Shown: positions 17,693 to 26,446 of the stretch, one piece after another | Layout: each line of letters opens with the position of its first letter | Numbering within the stretch: position 1 is the stretch's first letter | Assembly: GCF_030816155.1 (NCBI RefSeq) | Contig: NZ_JAUSXR010000001.1 | Coordinates: forward strand, 372,001 to 436,000 | Source: Arthrobacter woluwensis | GTDB taxonomy: Bacteria; Actinomycetota; Actinomycetes; Actinomycetales; Micrococcaceae | DNA: 64,000 nucleotides | Direction of reading: 5' to 3' | Translations under genes and position numbers: made by a program | The notes under the pieces: generated by a model | Database searches by the model: none | Seen by the model: only the letters and a program-made list of their open reading frames with translations | What the model was told of the DNA's origin: nothing

Positions 17693-18307
17693 CTAACGCA
17701 CCACCCGGTACCGGACGTGGGTGGTGAGGGGCGAACCGGCCGTCTCGACGATCTCCAGGCGGTAGCCGGAGGAGTCCTCCGGGAAGATCGACTCACCCGC
17801 ACCGAGCACCACGGGGGCGATGTCCAGCGTGAGTTCGTCCAGCTCCCCGGCCTCCAGTGCCTGCCGCACGGCTGAAGCGCCACCCGCGATGTCGACGTCG
17901 CCGTCGCCGGCTTCCCGTGCGAGTTCCAGGGCGCGGGCGAAGCCTTCCGTGACGAAGTGGAAGGTGGTGCCGCCCTCCATCTCGATCGGGTCGTGCTCGT
18001 GGTGGGTCAGGACGAACACGGGCGCGTGATACGGCGGTTCGTCACCCCACCAGCCGCGCCAGTCCGGCATCGTGTCCCAGGAGCCGCGGACCGGGCCGAA
18101 CATGTTCCGGCCCATGACGTAGGCGCCCCGGGGGCGGAGCAGGCGGGCGGTCCAGTCGGCGTCGACCTCGTGGCGTTCCTCTTCCGGTCCCATGTGCCAG
18201 CGATGCAGCAGGGGGCCGCCTTTGCCGAGTGGGTTCTCCAGGCTCTGATCCGGGCCGGCGACGAAGCCGTCCAGGGAGACGGACATGTGGGCTGTGGTGA
18301 AGGTCAT
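17693..18307 (-). CDS. dihydrofolate reductase-family protein (RibD C-terminal domain type)
   Basis: A 204-residue protein with the DHFR/RibD-C fold: MSVSLDGFVAGPD at the N-terminus, YVMGRNMF near 63-70, and IAGGASAVRQAL near 140-151 as the NADPH-binding glycine stretch. It is a likely NADPH-dependent reductase, but not a true FolA. The stop is convergent with and 22 bases from the HxlR stop. The substrate is unknown. Confidence 0.88.
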   Translation of the reverse strand: MTFTTAHMSVSLDGFVAGPDQSLENPLGKGGPLLHRWHMGPEEERHEVDADWTARLLRPRGAYVMGRNMFGPVRGSWDTMPDWRGWWGDEPPYHAPVFVLTHHEHDPIEMEGGTTFHFVTEGFARALELAREAGDGDVDIAGGASAVRQALEAGELDELTLDIAPVVLGAGESIFPEDSSGYRLEIVETAGSPLTTHVRYRVVR

Positions 18308-18359
18308 GGGTCCATGGCATCACGGACGGGGCGTCAGGAGAAGAGGGGCGCGACGCCGA

Positions 18360-18414
18360 AGCCCTCCCGCGCGGCTCGCGCGGGAGGGCTTCAGGGCTTC
18401 AGGGCTTCAGGGCT
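18360..18414. terminator. hairpin plus triple 8-base repeat downstream of permease
   Basis: A 14-base stem AGCCCTCCCGCGCG (18360-18373) pairs with 18377-18390, followed on the plus strand by three tandem TCAGGGCT units (18391-18414). It lies between the permease stop and the DHFR-family gene start on the minus strand and probably terminates the permease transcript. Confidence 0.65.
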
Positions 18415-18437
18415 GGTGGCCGGACGGCTGGGGCGCG

Positions 18438-19895
18438 TCAGGGCGCGTTGCGCACCGGGACCGGGGTGCTCGTGTCCTCGGCGGGATCGACGACCGGGAG
18501 CATGCCGGTCTCATCGACCAGCTCGATCCGGGTGCGGCCGGAGCCCTTGAGGAAGAGGAAGTACACCGCGGTCAGGACGGCGATCCACAGGGCGCCGATC
18601 AGGAGCGCCGGCTGGGAGTCCGGCAGGACGCCGATCATGACGATCACGAACACGATGAACCCGATGGCCAGGTAGCTGCCCATCGGCCACAGGGGGACCG
18701 GGAACTCGGACGGGAGCTTGCCGTCCCGCGTGATCTCCGCCTTCATCCGGACGTGGGAGAGGAGGATGACGAGCCACACCACCACGGTGGCGAACGTGGC
18801 CAGGGCGGCGATCAGGAAGAAGATCTGGTCGTGGAACCAGATGTTCAGCAGCACGCCCAGCAGGAGCGACGCGACCATCGCGAGGACGGTCAGGAACGGC
18901 ACCCCGCTCTTGCTGGTCTTCATGAAGGCCTTCGGGGCCTGGCCCTGCTGCGCCAGGCCGTGCAGCATGCGGCCCGCGCCGAAGATGTCGGCGTTGATCG
19001 CGGAGAGGGCGGAGGTGATGACGACGGCGTTGAGCACGTGTGCGGCGCCGGTCAGTCCCAGCGAGCTGAAGATGGAGACGAAGGGGCTCGCCTCGCCGTT
19101 GATGGTGTTCCACGGCTGCAGGGTCATGATGATCCCGAGCGTCAGGATGTAGAAGAAGAGGATGCGCACGGGCACCGAGTTGATGGCCTTGGGGATGACC
19201 TTCTTCGGGTCCTGGGCCTCACCGGCCGTGATGCCGATGACCTCGGTGCCGCCGAAGGCGAACATGACGATGGTGAACGAGCTGAGCAGGCCCCAGAGGC
19301 CGTTGGGGGTCAAACCGCCGTGGTCCCAGAGATTGTGCAGACCGGCCGCGTTCTCGTGCTGGTTGTTCAGGCCGAAGACGATGATGGCGATGCCGCCCAC
19401 GATCATCGCGATGATGGCCGTGATCTTGATGATGGAGAACCAGAACTCCAGTTCACCGAACACCTTGACGCTCACCAGGTTGACCGCCGCGATGATGAAG
19501 ACGGCCGACAGGATCCAGACCCATCGTTCGACGTTCGGGAACCAGAATCCCATGTACACCCCGAAGGCCGTGACGTCGGCCAGGGCGACCACGAACATCT
19601 CGAAGACGTAGGTCCACCCCGTCAGGAAGCCGGAGTACGGGCCGAGATACCGGGAGGCGTACTGGCCGAACGAGCCGGCCACGGGGTGCCGGACCGCCAT
19701 CTCACCGAGGGCGCGCATCACCATGAACACGACGGCGCCGCCCACCAGATAGGCGAAGAGGACGGCCGGGCCGGCGGCCTGGATGGCCGCTGAGGATCCG
19801 TAGAAAAGGCCGGTGCCGATCGCGGAACCGAGGGCGATGAAGCGGATGTGGCGGGCGTTGAGGCCTCGCCGCAGTCCGTTACTGGATGAAGTCAT
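18438..19895 (-). CDS. amino-acid permease (AAT family of the APC superfamily)
   Basis: A 485-residue integral membrane protein with twelve predicted helices. It has the AAT-family N-terminal signature ([18 protein letters not shown]), [16 protein letters not shown] in helix 6, and a short charged cytoplasmic tail. It is related to proline, histidine and GABA permeases; the substrate is not assignable. An AAAGGAGA ribosome-binding site 9 bases upstream favours the ATG at 19895 over GTG 19901. It is monocistronic. Confidence 0.92.
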   Translation of the reverse strand: MTSSSNGLRRGLNARHIRFIALGSAIGTGLFYGSSAAIQAAGPAVLFAYLVGGAVVFMVMRALGEMAVRHPVAGSFGQYASRYLGPYSGFLTGWTYVFEMFVVALADVTAFGVYMGFWFPNVERWVWILSAVFIIAAVNLVSVKVFGELEFWFSIIKITAIIAMIVGGIAIIVFGLNNQHENAAGLHNLWDHGGLTPNGLWGLLSSFTIVMFAFGGTEVIGITAGEAQDPKKVIPKAINSVPVRILFFYILTLGIIMTLQPWNTINGEASPFVSIFSSLGLTGAAHVLNAVVITSALSAINADIFGAGRMLHGLAQQGQAPKAFMKTSKSGVPFLTVLAMVASLLLGVLLNIWFHDQIFFLIAALATFATVVVWLVILLSHVRMKAEITRDGKLPSEFPVPLWPMGSYLAIGFIVFVIVMIGVLPDSQPALLIGALWIAVLTAVYFLFLKGSGRTRIELVDETGMLPVVDPAEDTSTPVPVRNAP

Positions 19896-20033
19896 GGGCA
19901 CGATCTCCTTTGAACGTGTGGGCCGTGAAAGCTCTCACACCAGGACATCGCACGCGGGCGACGCGGGAGGCCTTGTGACGGGTGACACTGTCCGGGATAT
20001 CAGACGTGGGGTTTGTGACGACCGGCTGACATG

Positions 20034-20063
20034 CGAGTGGGGCCCGTTTCCGGGCCCCACTCG
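20034..20063 (-). terminator. terminator of phosphomannomutase gene
   Basis: A perfect 13-base stem CGAGTGGGGCCCG (20034-20046) with 20051-20063 and a 4-base loop. It lies about 50 bases beyond the manB stop. Confidence 0.75.
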
Positions 20064-20111
20064 AGAGCTGTCGTCCGGCGGCGCGATGCGGTGCAGCACC
20101 GCGCTCCGGGG

Positions 20112-21527
20112 TCAGCGGCGGACGAGCGCCAGGACGCGGTCCCGGACCTTCGCCATGGTCTCGGCGTCCTTCGCCTCGGCGTTCAGGCGCAGGAAGGGCT
20201 CCGTGTTGGACGGGCGCAGGTTGAACCACCAGGAACCATCGGCGGCGCTGAACGTGCTGCCGTCCATGGTGTCCTCGGTGACGCCCTCGCCCTCGAAGTC
20301 GGCGCGGACCCGTGCGACGGCACCGGCCTTGTCCTCGATCTCGGAGTTGATCTCGCCGGAGGAGACGTACGGCTCGTACTCACGGGCCAGCTCGGACAGC
20401 GGGCCGCCCTGCTCGCCGAGGGCCGCCAGAACATGCATGGCGGCCAGCATGCCGGTGTCCGCGTTGAAGAAGTCGCGGAAGTAGAAGTGGGCGGAGTGCT
20501 CGCCGCCGAACACGGCGCCTTCCTCGGCCATGACGGCCTTGATGAAGGAGTGGCCCACGCGCGTGCGGACGGCGCGGCCGCCGTCGTGCTCGATGAGTTC
20601 CGGCACCGCGAGGGAGGTGAGCAGGTTGTGGATGATCACCGGGGTCTCCTCGCCGAGTGCCTTGGCGCGGGCGATCTCGCGGCGGGCGACCATGCCCGTG
20701 ATGGCGGAGGGGGAGACCGGCTCGCCCTTCTCGTCGATGACGAAGCAGCGGTCGGCGTCGCCGTCGAAGGCCAGGCCGATGTCCGCGCCGTGCTCGACCA
20801 CGGCCTTCTGGAGGTCCACCAGGTTCTCCGGCTCCAGCGGGTTCGCCGGGTGGTTGGGGAAGGTGCCGTCGAGCTCGAAGTACAGAGGGGTGATGTCCAG
20901 CGGCAGCGGGCTCAGCAGCTCGGAACCGAGGACGGCGGGGGTGGTCAGGCCGGCCATGCCGTTGCCGGCGTCCACCACGACCTTGAGCGGGCGGATCCCG
21001 GAGAGGTCCACCAACTGGCGCAGGTATTCGGAGTAGTCCTTGAGGACGTCACGCTCCGTGATGGCGCCGGTGGTTTCGACCGAGGGGATCACGCCGGCGG
21101 CCAGGTACTCCTCGGCGGCGTGCTGGATCTCCTTGAGGCCGGACTCGGACGAGATCGGCACGGCGCCCGCCTTGGCCATCTTGATGCCGTTGTAGGCCGC
21201 CGGGTTGTGGCTGGCGGTGAAGGTGGCGCCGGCCGCGTCCAGAGCGCCACAGGCGAAGTAGAGCTCATCCGTGGAGATGAGCCCCAGAAGCTGGGGGTTG
21301 GCGCCGCGGGCAGCCGCGCCCTCGGCGAACTTCTGAGCGAACTCGGGGGAGGACGGGCGCATGTCACCGCCCACCAGGATGGTCTGCCCTGCGAGGCCCA
21401 GAACATCGACGAAGGCGGCGCCGACGGCCTCCACGATCTCGGCCGTGATGGTCTCGCCCACGAGGCCACGCACGTCGTACGCCTTGAAGGACGGGGAAAG
21501 GTCGATGCTCTGCTGCTGTTCAGTCAC
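20112..21527 (-). CDS. manB: phosphomannomutase/phosphoglucomutase
   Basis: A 471-residue alpha-D-phosphohexomutase. The phosphoserine loop TASHNP has Ser106, the metal loop is DGDADR, the sugar loop includes GEHSAH and the phosphate-binding loop is RPSNTEP near the C-terminus. It interconverts mannose-6-P and mannose-1-P (and/or the glucose esters) for GDP-mannose and cell-envelope glycans. It is monocistronic, with its own terminator. Confidence 0.95.
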   Translation of the reverse strand: MTEQQQSIDLSPSFKAYDVRGLVGETITAEIVEAVGAAFVDVLGLAGQTILVGGDMRPSSPEFAQKFAEGAAARGANPQLLGLISTDELYFACGALDAAGATFTASHNPAAYNGIKMAKAGAVPISSESGLKEIQHAAEEYLAAGVIPSVETTGAITERDVLKDYSEYLRQLVDLSGIRPLKVVVDAGNGMAGLTTPAVLGSELLSPLPLDITPLYFELDGTFPNHPANPLEPENLVDLQKAVVEHGADIGLAFDGDADRCFVIDEKGEPVSPSAITGMVARREIARAKALGEETPVIIHNLLTSLAVPELIEHDGGRAVRTRVGHSFIKAVMAEEGAVFGGEHSAHFYFRDFFNADTGMLAAMHVLAALGEQGGPLSELAREYEPYVSSGEINSEIEDKAGAVARVRADFEGEGVTEDTMDGSTFSAADGSWWFNLRPSNTEPFLRLNAEAKDAETMAKVRDRVLALVRR

Positions 21528-21596
21528 TCGCTTAGTTTACGTAGACGCCTGAGATTTTTTCTTCTCCTGTGGATAACCACGCGGCACAATGGCCGT

Positions 21597-22019
21597 ATGA
21601 AGACCGAGAACGGCCACACCACCAATTACCGGACCACCTTCATCGAAGTCGCCGAAGATTGCCCGGTCGTGTCCGCGGAGGTTCCGGCGGCTCGCGCGAC
21701 GCCGACCGTGGCTCAACGGCAGTTCGAGCTCCTCGACGCTGCTCCGTACCGGTTGACCTCGGACGACGTGCTCTTCCAGGTCCACGCCGAACGGCAGGGG
21801 ATTCCTCCGGAGGAGTGGCCCGAGGCGAGGGCGGCGTTCTTCTCCAGGGGCCAGCCCTGCCTGCGGGCCTCGCCATTGGGCAAGCGCTACGGATGGGGCA
21901 TCCATCACGACGACGACGGCCGCGTCGCCCTCGTGCCGCTCGGCTCCGAGCGCTATGCGGAGCTCGCCGCGGATCCCGCCGTGCAGCACGTCCGTGCCAT
22001 GCGGAGTTCGCGGGGCTGA
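21597..22019 (+). CDS. DUF6157-like protein of unknown function
   Basis: A 140-residue soluble protein. Conserved-looking segments include NYRTTFIEVAEDCP near the N-terminus, TSDDVLFQVHA around 54-64, FFSRGQPCLRASPLGKRYGWGIHHDDDGRVA around 81-111 and a C-terminal AMRSSRG. The pattern matches the DUF6157 family from memory. It has no signal peptide or helices. It is divergent from manB and 158 bases upstream of the helicase gene. The function is unknown. Confidence 0.82.
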   Translation: MKTENGHTTNYRTTFIEVAEDCPVVSAEVPAARATPTVAQRQFELLDAAPYRLTSDDVLFQVHAERQGIPPEEWPEARAAFFSRGQPCLRASPLGKRYGWGIHHDDDGRVALVPLGSERYAELAADPAVQHVRAMRSSRG

Positions 22020-22177
22020 CAGGGGCCGGGGGTGGCCTGGGTCCGGGCTGATGTGGCGCTGTCGGTCGCTTTGCCGGTGCGCCGGTCTGGGCCGGTGAGT
22101 TCCCGGGGACGTGTCCTTGTCCACATACGGGACCGCTCGTGGTGGGGGCCGGGAGCCCGTGCGGAATACTGGGGACC

Positions 22178-24340
22178 ATGGCTGAGACGAACGCGGTGCA
22201 CACCCAGAGCAGGAGCTATCAGGAGGCCGTCCAGGTTCTGAGGGACCTGGTGAACAATCCGGATGCCGAGTTCCACGAGGGCCAGTTCGAGGCCATCGAG
22301 GCGCTGGTCGATCACTCGCGCCGGGCCCTGGTGGTCCAGCGCACCGGCTGGGGTAAATCCGCGGTGTACTTCGTGGCGTCCCTGCTCCTCCGGCGCCGTG
22401 GTGCTGGTCCCACACTGATCGTCTCGCCGTTGCTCGCTCTCATGAGGGACCAGGTCGAAGCGGCGGCCCGCGCCGGAGTCAGAGCCGTGGCGATCAACTC
22501 CGCCAACCAGCTCGACTGGGAGAACGTCTCGGCCCGGCTCGCGGCGGATGAGGTGGATGTTCTTCTCGTCTCCCCGGAACGGCTCGTCAATCCGGCGTTC
22601 CGGGAACGGGAGCTGCCCGAGCTGATCCGCCGAACAGGTCTGCTGGTGGTGGACGAAGCACACTGCATCTCCGATTGGGGCCACGACTTCCGTCCGGACT
22701 ACCGGCGCATCGCGGACCTGATCCGGCAGCTGCCCGGCAACGTCCCGGTCCTGGCCACCACGGCCACCGCCAACTCCCGCGTGGTTCATGACATCGAGGA
22801 ACAGCTCGGCACGGACGTGCTCACCATCCGCGGAACCCTGGGGCGTGATTCGCTGCGCCTGGGTGTCCTCAAGCTGCCGGACAACACCGCGCGCCTCGCC
22901 TGGCTCGCCGAGCACCTCAAGGACCTGCCCGGCAGCGGGATCATCTACACGCTCACCGTCTCCGCCGCAGAAGAGACGGCGCGGATGCTGTCCGAACGCG
23001 GCTACGAGGTGCTGTCCTACAGCGGGAAGACGGACACCGCGGAGCGCGAACTTGCGGAACAGCGGCTGAAGGACAACCAGGTCAAGGCCCTCGTGGCCAC
23101 CTCGGCGCTGGGGATGGGCTTCGACAAGCCGGATCTTGGCTTCGTGGTCCACCTCGGCGCTCCCAGCTCGCCTGTGGCGTACTACCAGCAAGTCGGCCGT
23201 GCGGGCCGTGGCGGCGCCAATGCCGATGTCCTGCTGCTCCCGGGGGCGGAGGACCGCGAGATCTGGAAATACTTCGCCACGGCGTCCATGCCGGAGCAGG
23301 AGAAGGCCATGGCGGTGCTGGACGCCCTGGAGACTTCGCCCAAGCCGTTGTCCAGTCCCGCGCTCGAACCCCGGGTGGACCTGGGGCGCTCGCGGCTGGA
23401 GCTCCTCTTGAAGGTCCTGGCCGTGGACGGGGCGGTCGAGCGCGTGCAAGGCGGCTGGCAGTCCACCGGCAAGGGCTGGTTCTACGACGCCGAGCGGTAC
23501 GCCCGTATCGCCGAGGCCCGGGTGCAGGAACAGGACCTCATGGTGATCTACCAGGAGACCGCCGGGTGCCGGATGGAGTTCATCACCTCCGTCCTGGACG
23601 ATCCCGATGCCCACGCGTGCGGCCGCTGCGACAACTGCGCCGGGCCCTGGTACCCCAGCGGGGTCAGCCGTGAGGCGCTCAATGCCGCCGCGGCCGAACT
23701 GGACAAAGTGGGCGCCGTCGTCGAGACCCGCTCGTTGTGGCCCACCGGGATGGACCGGCTGGGCGTCCCGGTGAAGGGCAAGATCCCACCTGCGGAAGCC
23801 GTGGCCGAAGGCCGGGCGCTCGCACGATTGAGCGATCTGGGCTGGGGTGGTCCGCTCCGGGAGGTGCTCGCCGAGAGTGCGGAGGACGCGCCCGTGCGGG
23901 AGGACATGCTCCGGGCGTGCGTCGCCGTGCTCCGTGACTGGGGCCGCCCGGAGAACCGGGGCGCCGAACCCTGGAGCGGCCAGGATCGACCGCTGGCCGT
24001 GGTCGCGGTCCCTTCTCAGCGACGACCGCAGTTGATCGAATCCGTCGCCACCGGACTCGCGGAGATCGGACGCATGCCGTATCTGGGATCGCTGGGTGTG
24101 CGCCATTCGATGGGCGGCGCGGGCCGTCGCGGGAACAGCGCCTACCGTCTGGCCGAGGTGTGGGACCGCTTCGGCCCGACGCCTCAGATCGAGGAGTTCC
24201 TCGCGCAGAACCCGGGCGCGACGATCCTCCTGGTGGACGATTCGGTCGACACCCGGTGGACGGTCGTCGTGGCCGGGCGCTCGCTCCGCCAGGCCGGGGC
24301 CGGCGCAGTGCTGCCGTTCGTGCTCGCGCTCGCCGGCTGA
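22178..24340 (+). CDS. RecQ-like ATP-dependent DNA helicase with C-terminal phosphoribosyltransferase-like domain
   Basis: A 720-residue protein. It contains the superfamily-2 helicase motifs of RecQ: a Q-motif-like FHEGQFEAIE near 32-41, Walker A RTGWGKS (55-61), DEAHCISDWGHDF (from 159), ATTATAN, and QVGRAGRGG in motif VI. A four-Cys RQC-type zinc region (GCRMEFITSVLDD then CGRCDNC) follows. No HRDC domain is visible. The C-terminal 130 residues look like a PRTase: AVVAVPSQRRPQL and then a PRPP-loop-like ILLVDDSVDTRWT near 684-696. The start ATG is 22178. The fusion suggests a nucleotide- or PRPP-linked activity coupled to DNA unwinding; the function of the tail is not known to me. Confidence 0.88.
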   Translation: MAETNAVHTQSRSYQEAVQVLRDLVNNPDAEFHEGQFEAIEALVDHSRRALVVQRTGWGKSAVYFVASLLLRRRGAGPTLIVSPLLALMRDQVEAAARAGVRAVAINSANQLDWENVSARLAADEVDVLLVSPERLVNPAFRERELPELIRRTGLLVVDEAHCISDWGHDFRPDYRRIADLIRQLPGNVPVLATTATANSRVVHDIEEQLGTDVLTIRGTLGRDSLRLGVLKLPDNTARLAWLAEHLKDLPGSGIIYTLTVSAAEETARMLSERGYEVLSYSGKTDTAERELAEQRLKDNQVKALVATSALGMGFDKPDLGFVVHLGAPSSPVAYYQQVGRAGRGGANADVLLLPGAEDREIWKYFATASMPEQEKAMAVLDALETSPKPLSSPALEPRVDLGRSRLELLLKVLAVDGAVERVQGGWQSTGKGWFYDAERYARIAEARVQEQDLMVIYQETAGCRMEFITSVLDDPDAHACGRCDNCAGPWYPSGVSREALNAAAAELDKVGAVVETRSLWPTGMDRLGVPVKGKIPPAEAVAEGRALARLSDLGWGGPLREVLAESAEDAPVREDMLRACVAVLRDWGRPENRGAEPWSGQDRPLAVVAVPSQRRPQLIESVATGLAEIGRMPYLGSLGVRHSMGGAGRRGNSAYRLAEVWDRFGPTPQIEEFLAQNPGATILLVDDSVDTRWTVVVAGRSLRQAGAGAVLPFVLALAG

Positions 24341-24548
24341 ACAGTGTCGGTCGGATCGGGCATCACGGCTGGGCGAGCGCTGCGACGCCGGCCTGGCGGC
24401 GGTGCTCCAGCCACCCGGCCGCCGCGGCGGGCTGGCGGGTACCGTGCGGGCCACTCGCATGCCGCACATTCTGGACGGGAACTGAGAATCGGCGACTTAT
24501 TCTTCCGAAGGGGTGACGGGAGCTGATTCAAGGGGAAGGATAGTGATC

Positions 24549-26036
24549 GTGACTGAGCACACATCTTCCCCTCTCGACGAGAGCGACCCGTCCCTTCCCA
24601 CCCTCAAGCCCAGCCTGGCGGCCGGTGCGGTCGTCGATGCGCACGATCCCGGTTACAGCTTCCCGGCGGATCCTCTCAGCCGCGCGCGGCTGGAGGACTG
24701 GCAGGACCACAAGTTCGGCATCATCATGCACTGGGGCATCTACACCTCCCAGGGCCTGGGTGACAGCTGGACCCTGTGCCGGTCCCGCGACGAGGAGATG
24801 ATGCTCCTTCCACCCGGGTTCGAGGGGGACGACGATGCCTGGGAGGAGCAGTACAAAGCCGCCCGCACGGAATTCACCGGAGAGGACTACGATCCGGAGG
24901 ACTGGGCCGCGCTCGCCCGCGCCGCGGGGGCGAAGTACCTCGTCTTCACGTCCAAGCATCATGACGGCTTCAACATGTTCGACACCGCCCTCTCGGACTT
25001 CAAGGTCACCGCGGAGGACGTCCCGCTGGGCCGCGACGTCCTCGCCGAGACTTTTGACGCCTTCCGAGCCCAGGGGCTGGAAACCGGCGTCTACTTCTCG
25101 AAGGCCGACTGGAACCACCCGGGCTACTGGTCGCCGGCCGGCACCACCGTGGACCGCTTCCACAACTACGACGCCGAGGCGGATCCCGAGCGCTGGCAGA
25201 GCTTCGTGGACTTCACCCAGGCGCAGATCGAGGAACTCCTCAGCGGCTACGGACCCGTCAACGTGCTCTGGCTGGACGCCGGATGGGTCTTCGCTCCATT
25301 CGAACCGATCGACATCGACCGGATCGCCGCCCGGGCGAGGGAGCTTCAGCCAGGGATTCTCGTCGTCGACCGGGAGGTCCACGGTCCGAATGAGGACTAT
25401 CGCACTCCCGAGCAGCGCATCCCGGATCACCGGCCGGCCTACCCGTGGGAATCATGCGTGACCCTCTCGGACAACTGGACGTCTCTCTCCCCGGACGAGC
25501 AGGCCAAGGACCCCCGTGAAGTGGTGGACATGCTGGTGAAGGTGGTCGCTCGAGGCGGCAACCTCCTGCTGGGTGTCGGGCCCGATCCCACCGGCGCGAT
25601 CCCGCCGTCCATCCGCGAGGCCCTCGAGGTCATCGGGGTGTGGCTTGAGGAGTTCGGACCGGCCCTGTACGGGACCCGTGCCGTGACCGAGGGTCTGGTG
25701 CCCGGCAATGGCCTCTCCGAGAGCTGGGAGGATGGCGGCACCACGTGGTGGCTGACCGAGACACCCTCGGAGGCCGGCGCACCCGGCCGGCTCCACCTGA
25801 TCACTCTCGACGGCCCCGCCAACGGCGTCAGGATCCCGCTGGCCCGTGACGTGGCCGAGGTCCGAGGGCTGGGCGGAGCCACGATCACCGACTGGGACCA
25901 GGATGCCGACGGCGTCCTCAGCGTGGCCCTGCGCGAGAGCGCCGAGGGGCTGGAAGGCCGTCCGGCGGCGGACGGCGAAGCAGCGGCGGAGGATCCCGCG
26001 CTGGGGGCGCGCGGCGTCGTCATTCAGTTCGCGTGA
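24549..26036 (+). CDS. alpha-L-fucosidase, glycoside hydrolase family 29
   Basis: The protein has about 495 residues. FGIIMHWGIYT near the N-terminus, KYLVFTSKHHDGF and the catalytic strand VLWLDAGW with the nucleophile Asp are GH29 signatures. The C-terminal beta-sandwich follows WWLTETPS. It hydrolyses terminal alpha-L-fucose. GTG at 24549 is chosen because GGGGAAGGA at 24532-24540 gives it 8-base spacing; the GTG at 24543 is too close. There is no signal peptide, so it acts in the cytoplasm on imported oligosaccharide. No sugar transporter or fucose-catabolic gene is adjacent. Confidence 0.92.
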   Translation: MTEHTSSPLDESDPSLPTLKPSLAAGAVVDAHDPGYSFPADPLSRARLEDWQDHKFGIIMHWGIYTSQGLGDSWTLCRSRDEEMMLLPPGFEGDDDAWEEQYKAARTEFTGEDYDPEDWAALARAAGAKYLVFTSKHHDGFNMFDTALSDFKVTAEDVPLGRDVLAETFDAFRAQGLETGVYFSKADWNHPGYWSPAGTTVDRFHNYDAEADPERWQSFVDFTQAQIEELLSGYGPVNVLWLDAGWVFAPFEPIDIDRIAARARELQPGILVVDREVHGPNEDYRTPEQRIPDHRPAYPWESCVTLSDNWTSLSPDEQAKDPREVVDMLVKVVARGGNLLLGVGPDPTGAIPPSIREALEVIGVWLEEFGPALYGTRAVTEGLVPGNGLSESWEDGGTTWWLTETPSEAGAPGRLHLITLDGPANGVRIPLARDVAEVRGLGGATITDWDQDADGVLSVALRESAEGLEGRPAADGEAAAEDPALGARGVVIQFA

Positions 26037-26043
26037 CCCGCCT

Positions 26044-26120
26044 CGCTGAGTTCGGGGGGTCGTTCCGAGAGCGGTGACTGCAGCCGCCGAGTTCGGAACG
26101 AACCCCCGAACTCGGCGGCT
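26044..26120. repeat. nested inverted repeats after fucosidase gene
   Basis: An outer imperfect 23-base inverted repeat (26044-26066 with 26095-26117, containing GAGTTCGGGGG) overlaps a perfect 14-base hairpin AGCCGCCGAGTTCG (26082-26095) with 26107-26120. GAGTTCG occurs twice direct and once inverted, allowing two exclusive folds. It is probably the fucosidase terminator. Confidence 0.7.
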
Positions 26121-26141
26121 CCGCCGCGCCCCGGCGGACGC

Positions 26142-26183
26142 TCGGGCAAACAAGATTGGGCAAACCAAATCGGGCAAACAAAA
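26142..26183. repeat. 14-base tandem repeat, three copies
   Basis: Three near-identical units: TCGGGCAAACAAGA, TTGGGCAAACCAAA and TCGGGCAAACAAAA. They are directly adjacent to the tRNA-Ser terminator. The last unit supplies the T-run of that terminator on the minus strand. Confidence 0.8.
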
Positions 26184-26205
26184 GAGCCCCGGTTTCCCGG
26201 GGCTC
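26184..26205 (-). terminator. terminator of tRNA-Ser(GCU)
   Basis: A 9-base stem GAGCCCCGG/CCGGGGCTC with a 4-base loop, followed on the minus strand by TTTTGTTTG. Confidence 0.85.
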
Positions 26206-26208
26206 GAT

Positions 26209-26300
26209 TGGCGGAGACGGGGGGATTTGAACCCCCGGTCGAGTTTAACCCCGACCCTTCATTAGCAGTGAAGTCCATTCGGCCGCTCTGGCACGTCTCC
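26209..26300 (-). tRNA. tRNA-Ser (anticodon GCU)
   Basis: The complement has a GGAGACG/CGTCTCC acceptor stem, long variable arm, anticodon loop CTGCTAA in a CTTCA/TGAAG stem, discriminator G and an encoded CCA end (26209-26211), unlike the other tRNAs in the window. Confidence 0.95.
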
Positions 26301-26364
26301 TCGCTATTTGCTAGCCATGCAAGAGTACCGAAGCGCCCGCCGCAACGCAAAACGACGCGGCCCT

Positions 26365-26431
26365 CCTCGCGAGATGCCAGTTGGGCACGGTGCGGCTGCG
26401 CAACACTGTGCTCAACTGGCCTCTCGCGAGG
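26365..26431. repeat. intergenic inverted repeat before oligopeptidase stop
   Basis: 24-base arms (26365-26388 and 26408-26431) with two mismatches, each ending in a CTCGCGAG core. It is the probable terminator of the minus-strand prolyl oligopeptidase gene. The CTCGCGAG end resembles the palindrome family at 15691 and 16511. Confidence 0.65.
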
Positions 26432-26446
26432 GGAGCAGGACGCCGC

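Noticed and set aside
26037..26446. Repeats around tRNA-Ser as an attachment site of an integrated element
   Set aside because: No integrase gene, no duplicated tRNA 3' end and no foreign-looking genes are adjacent. Only hairpins and a short tandem repeat are present.
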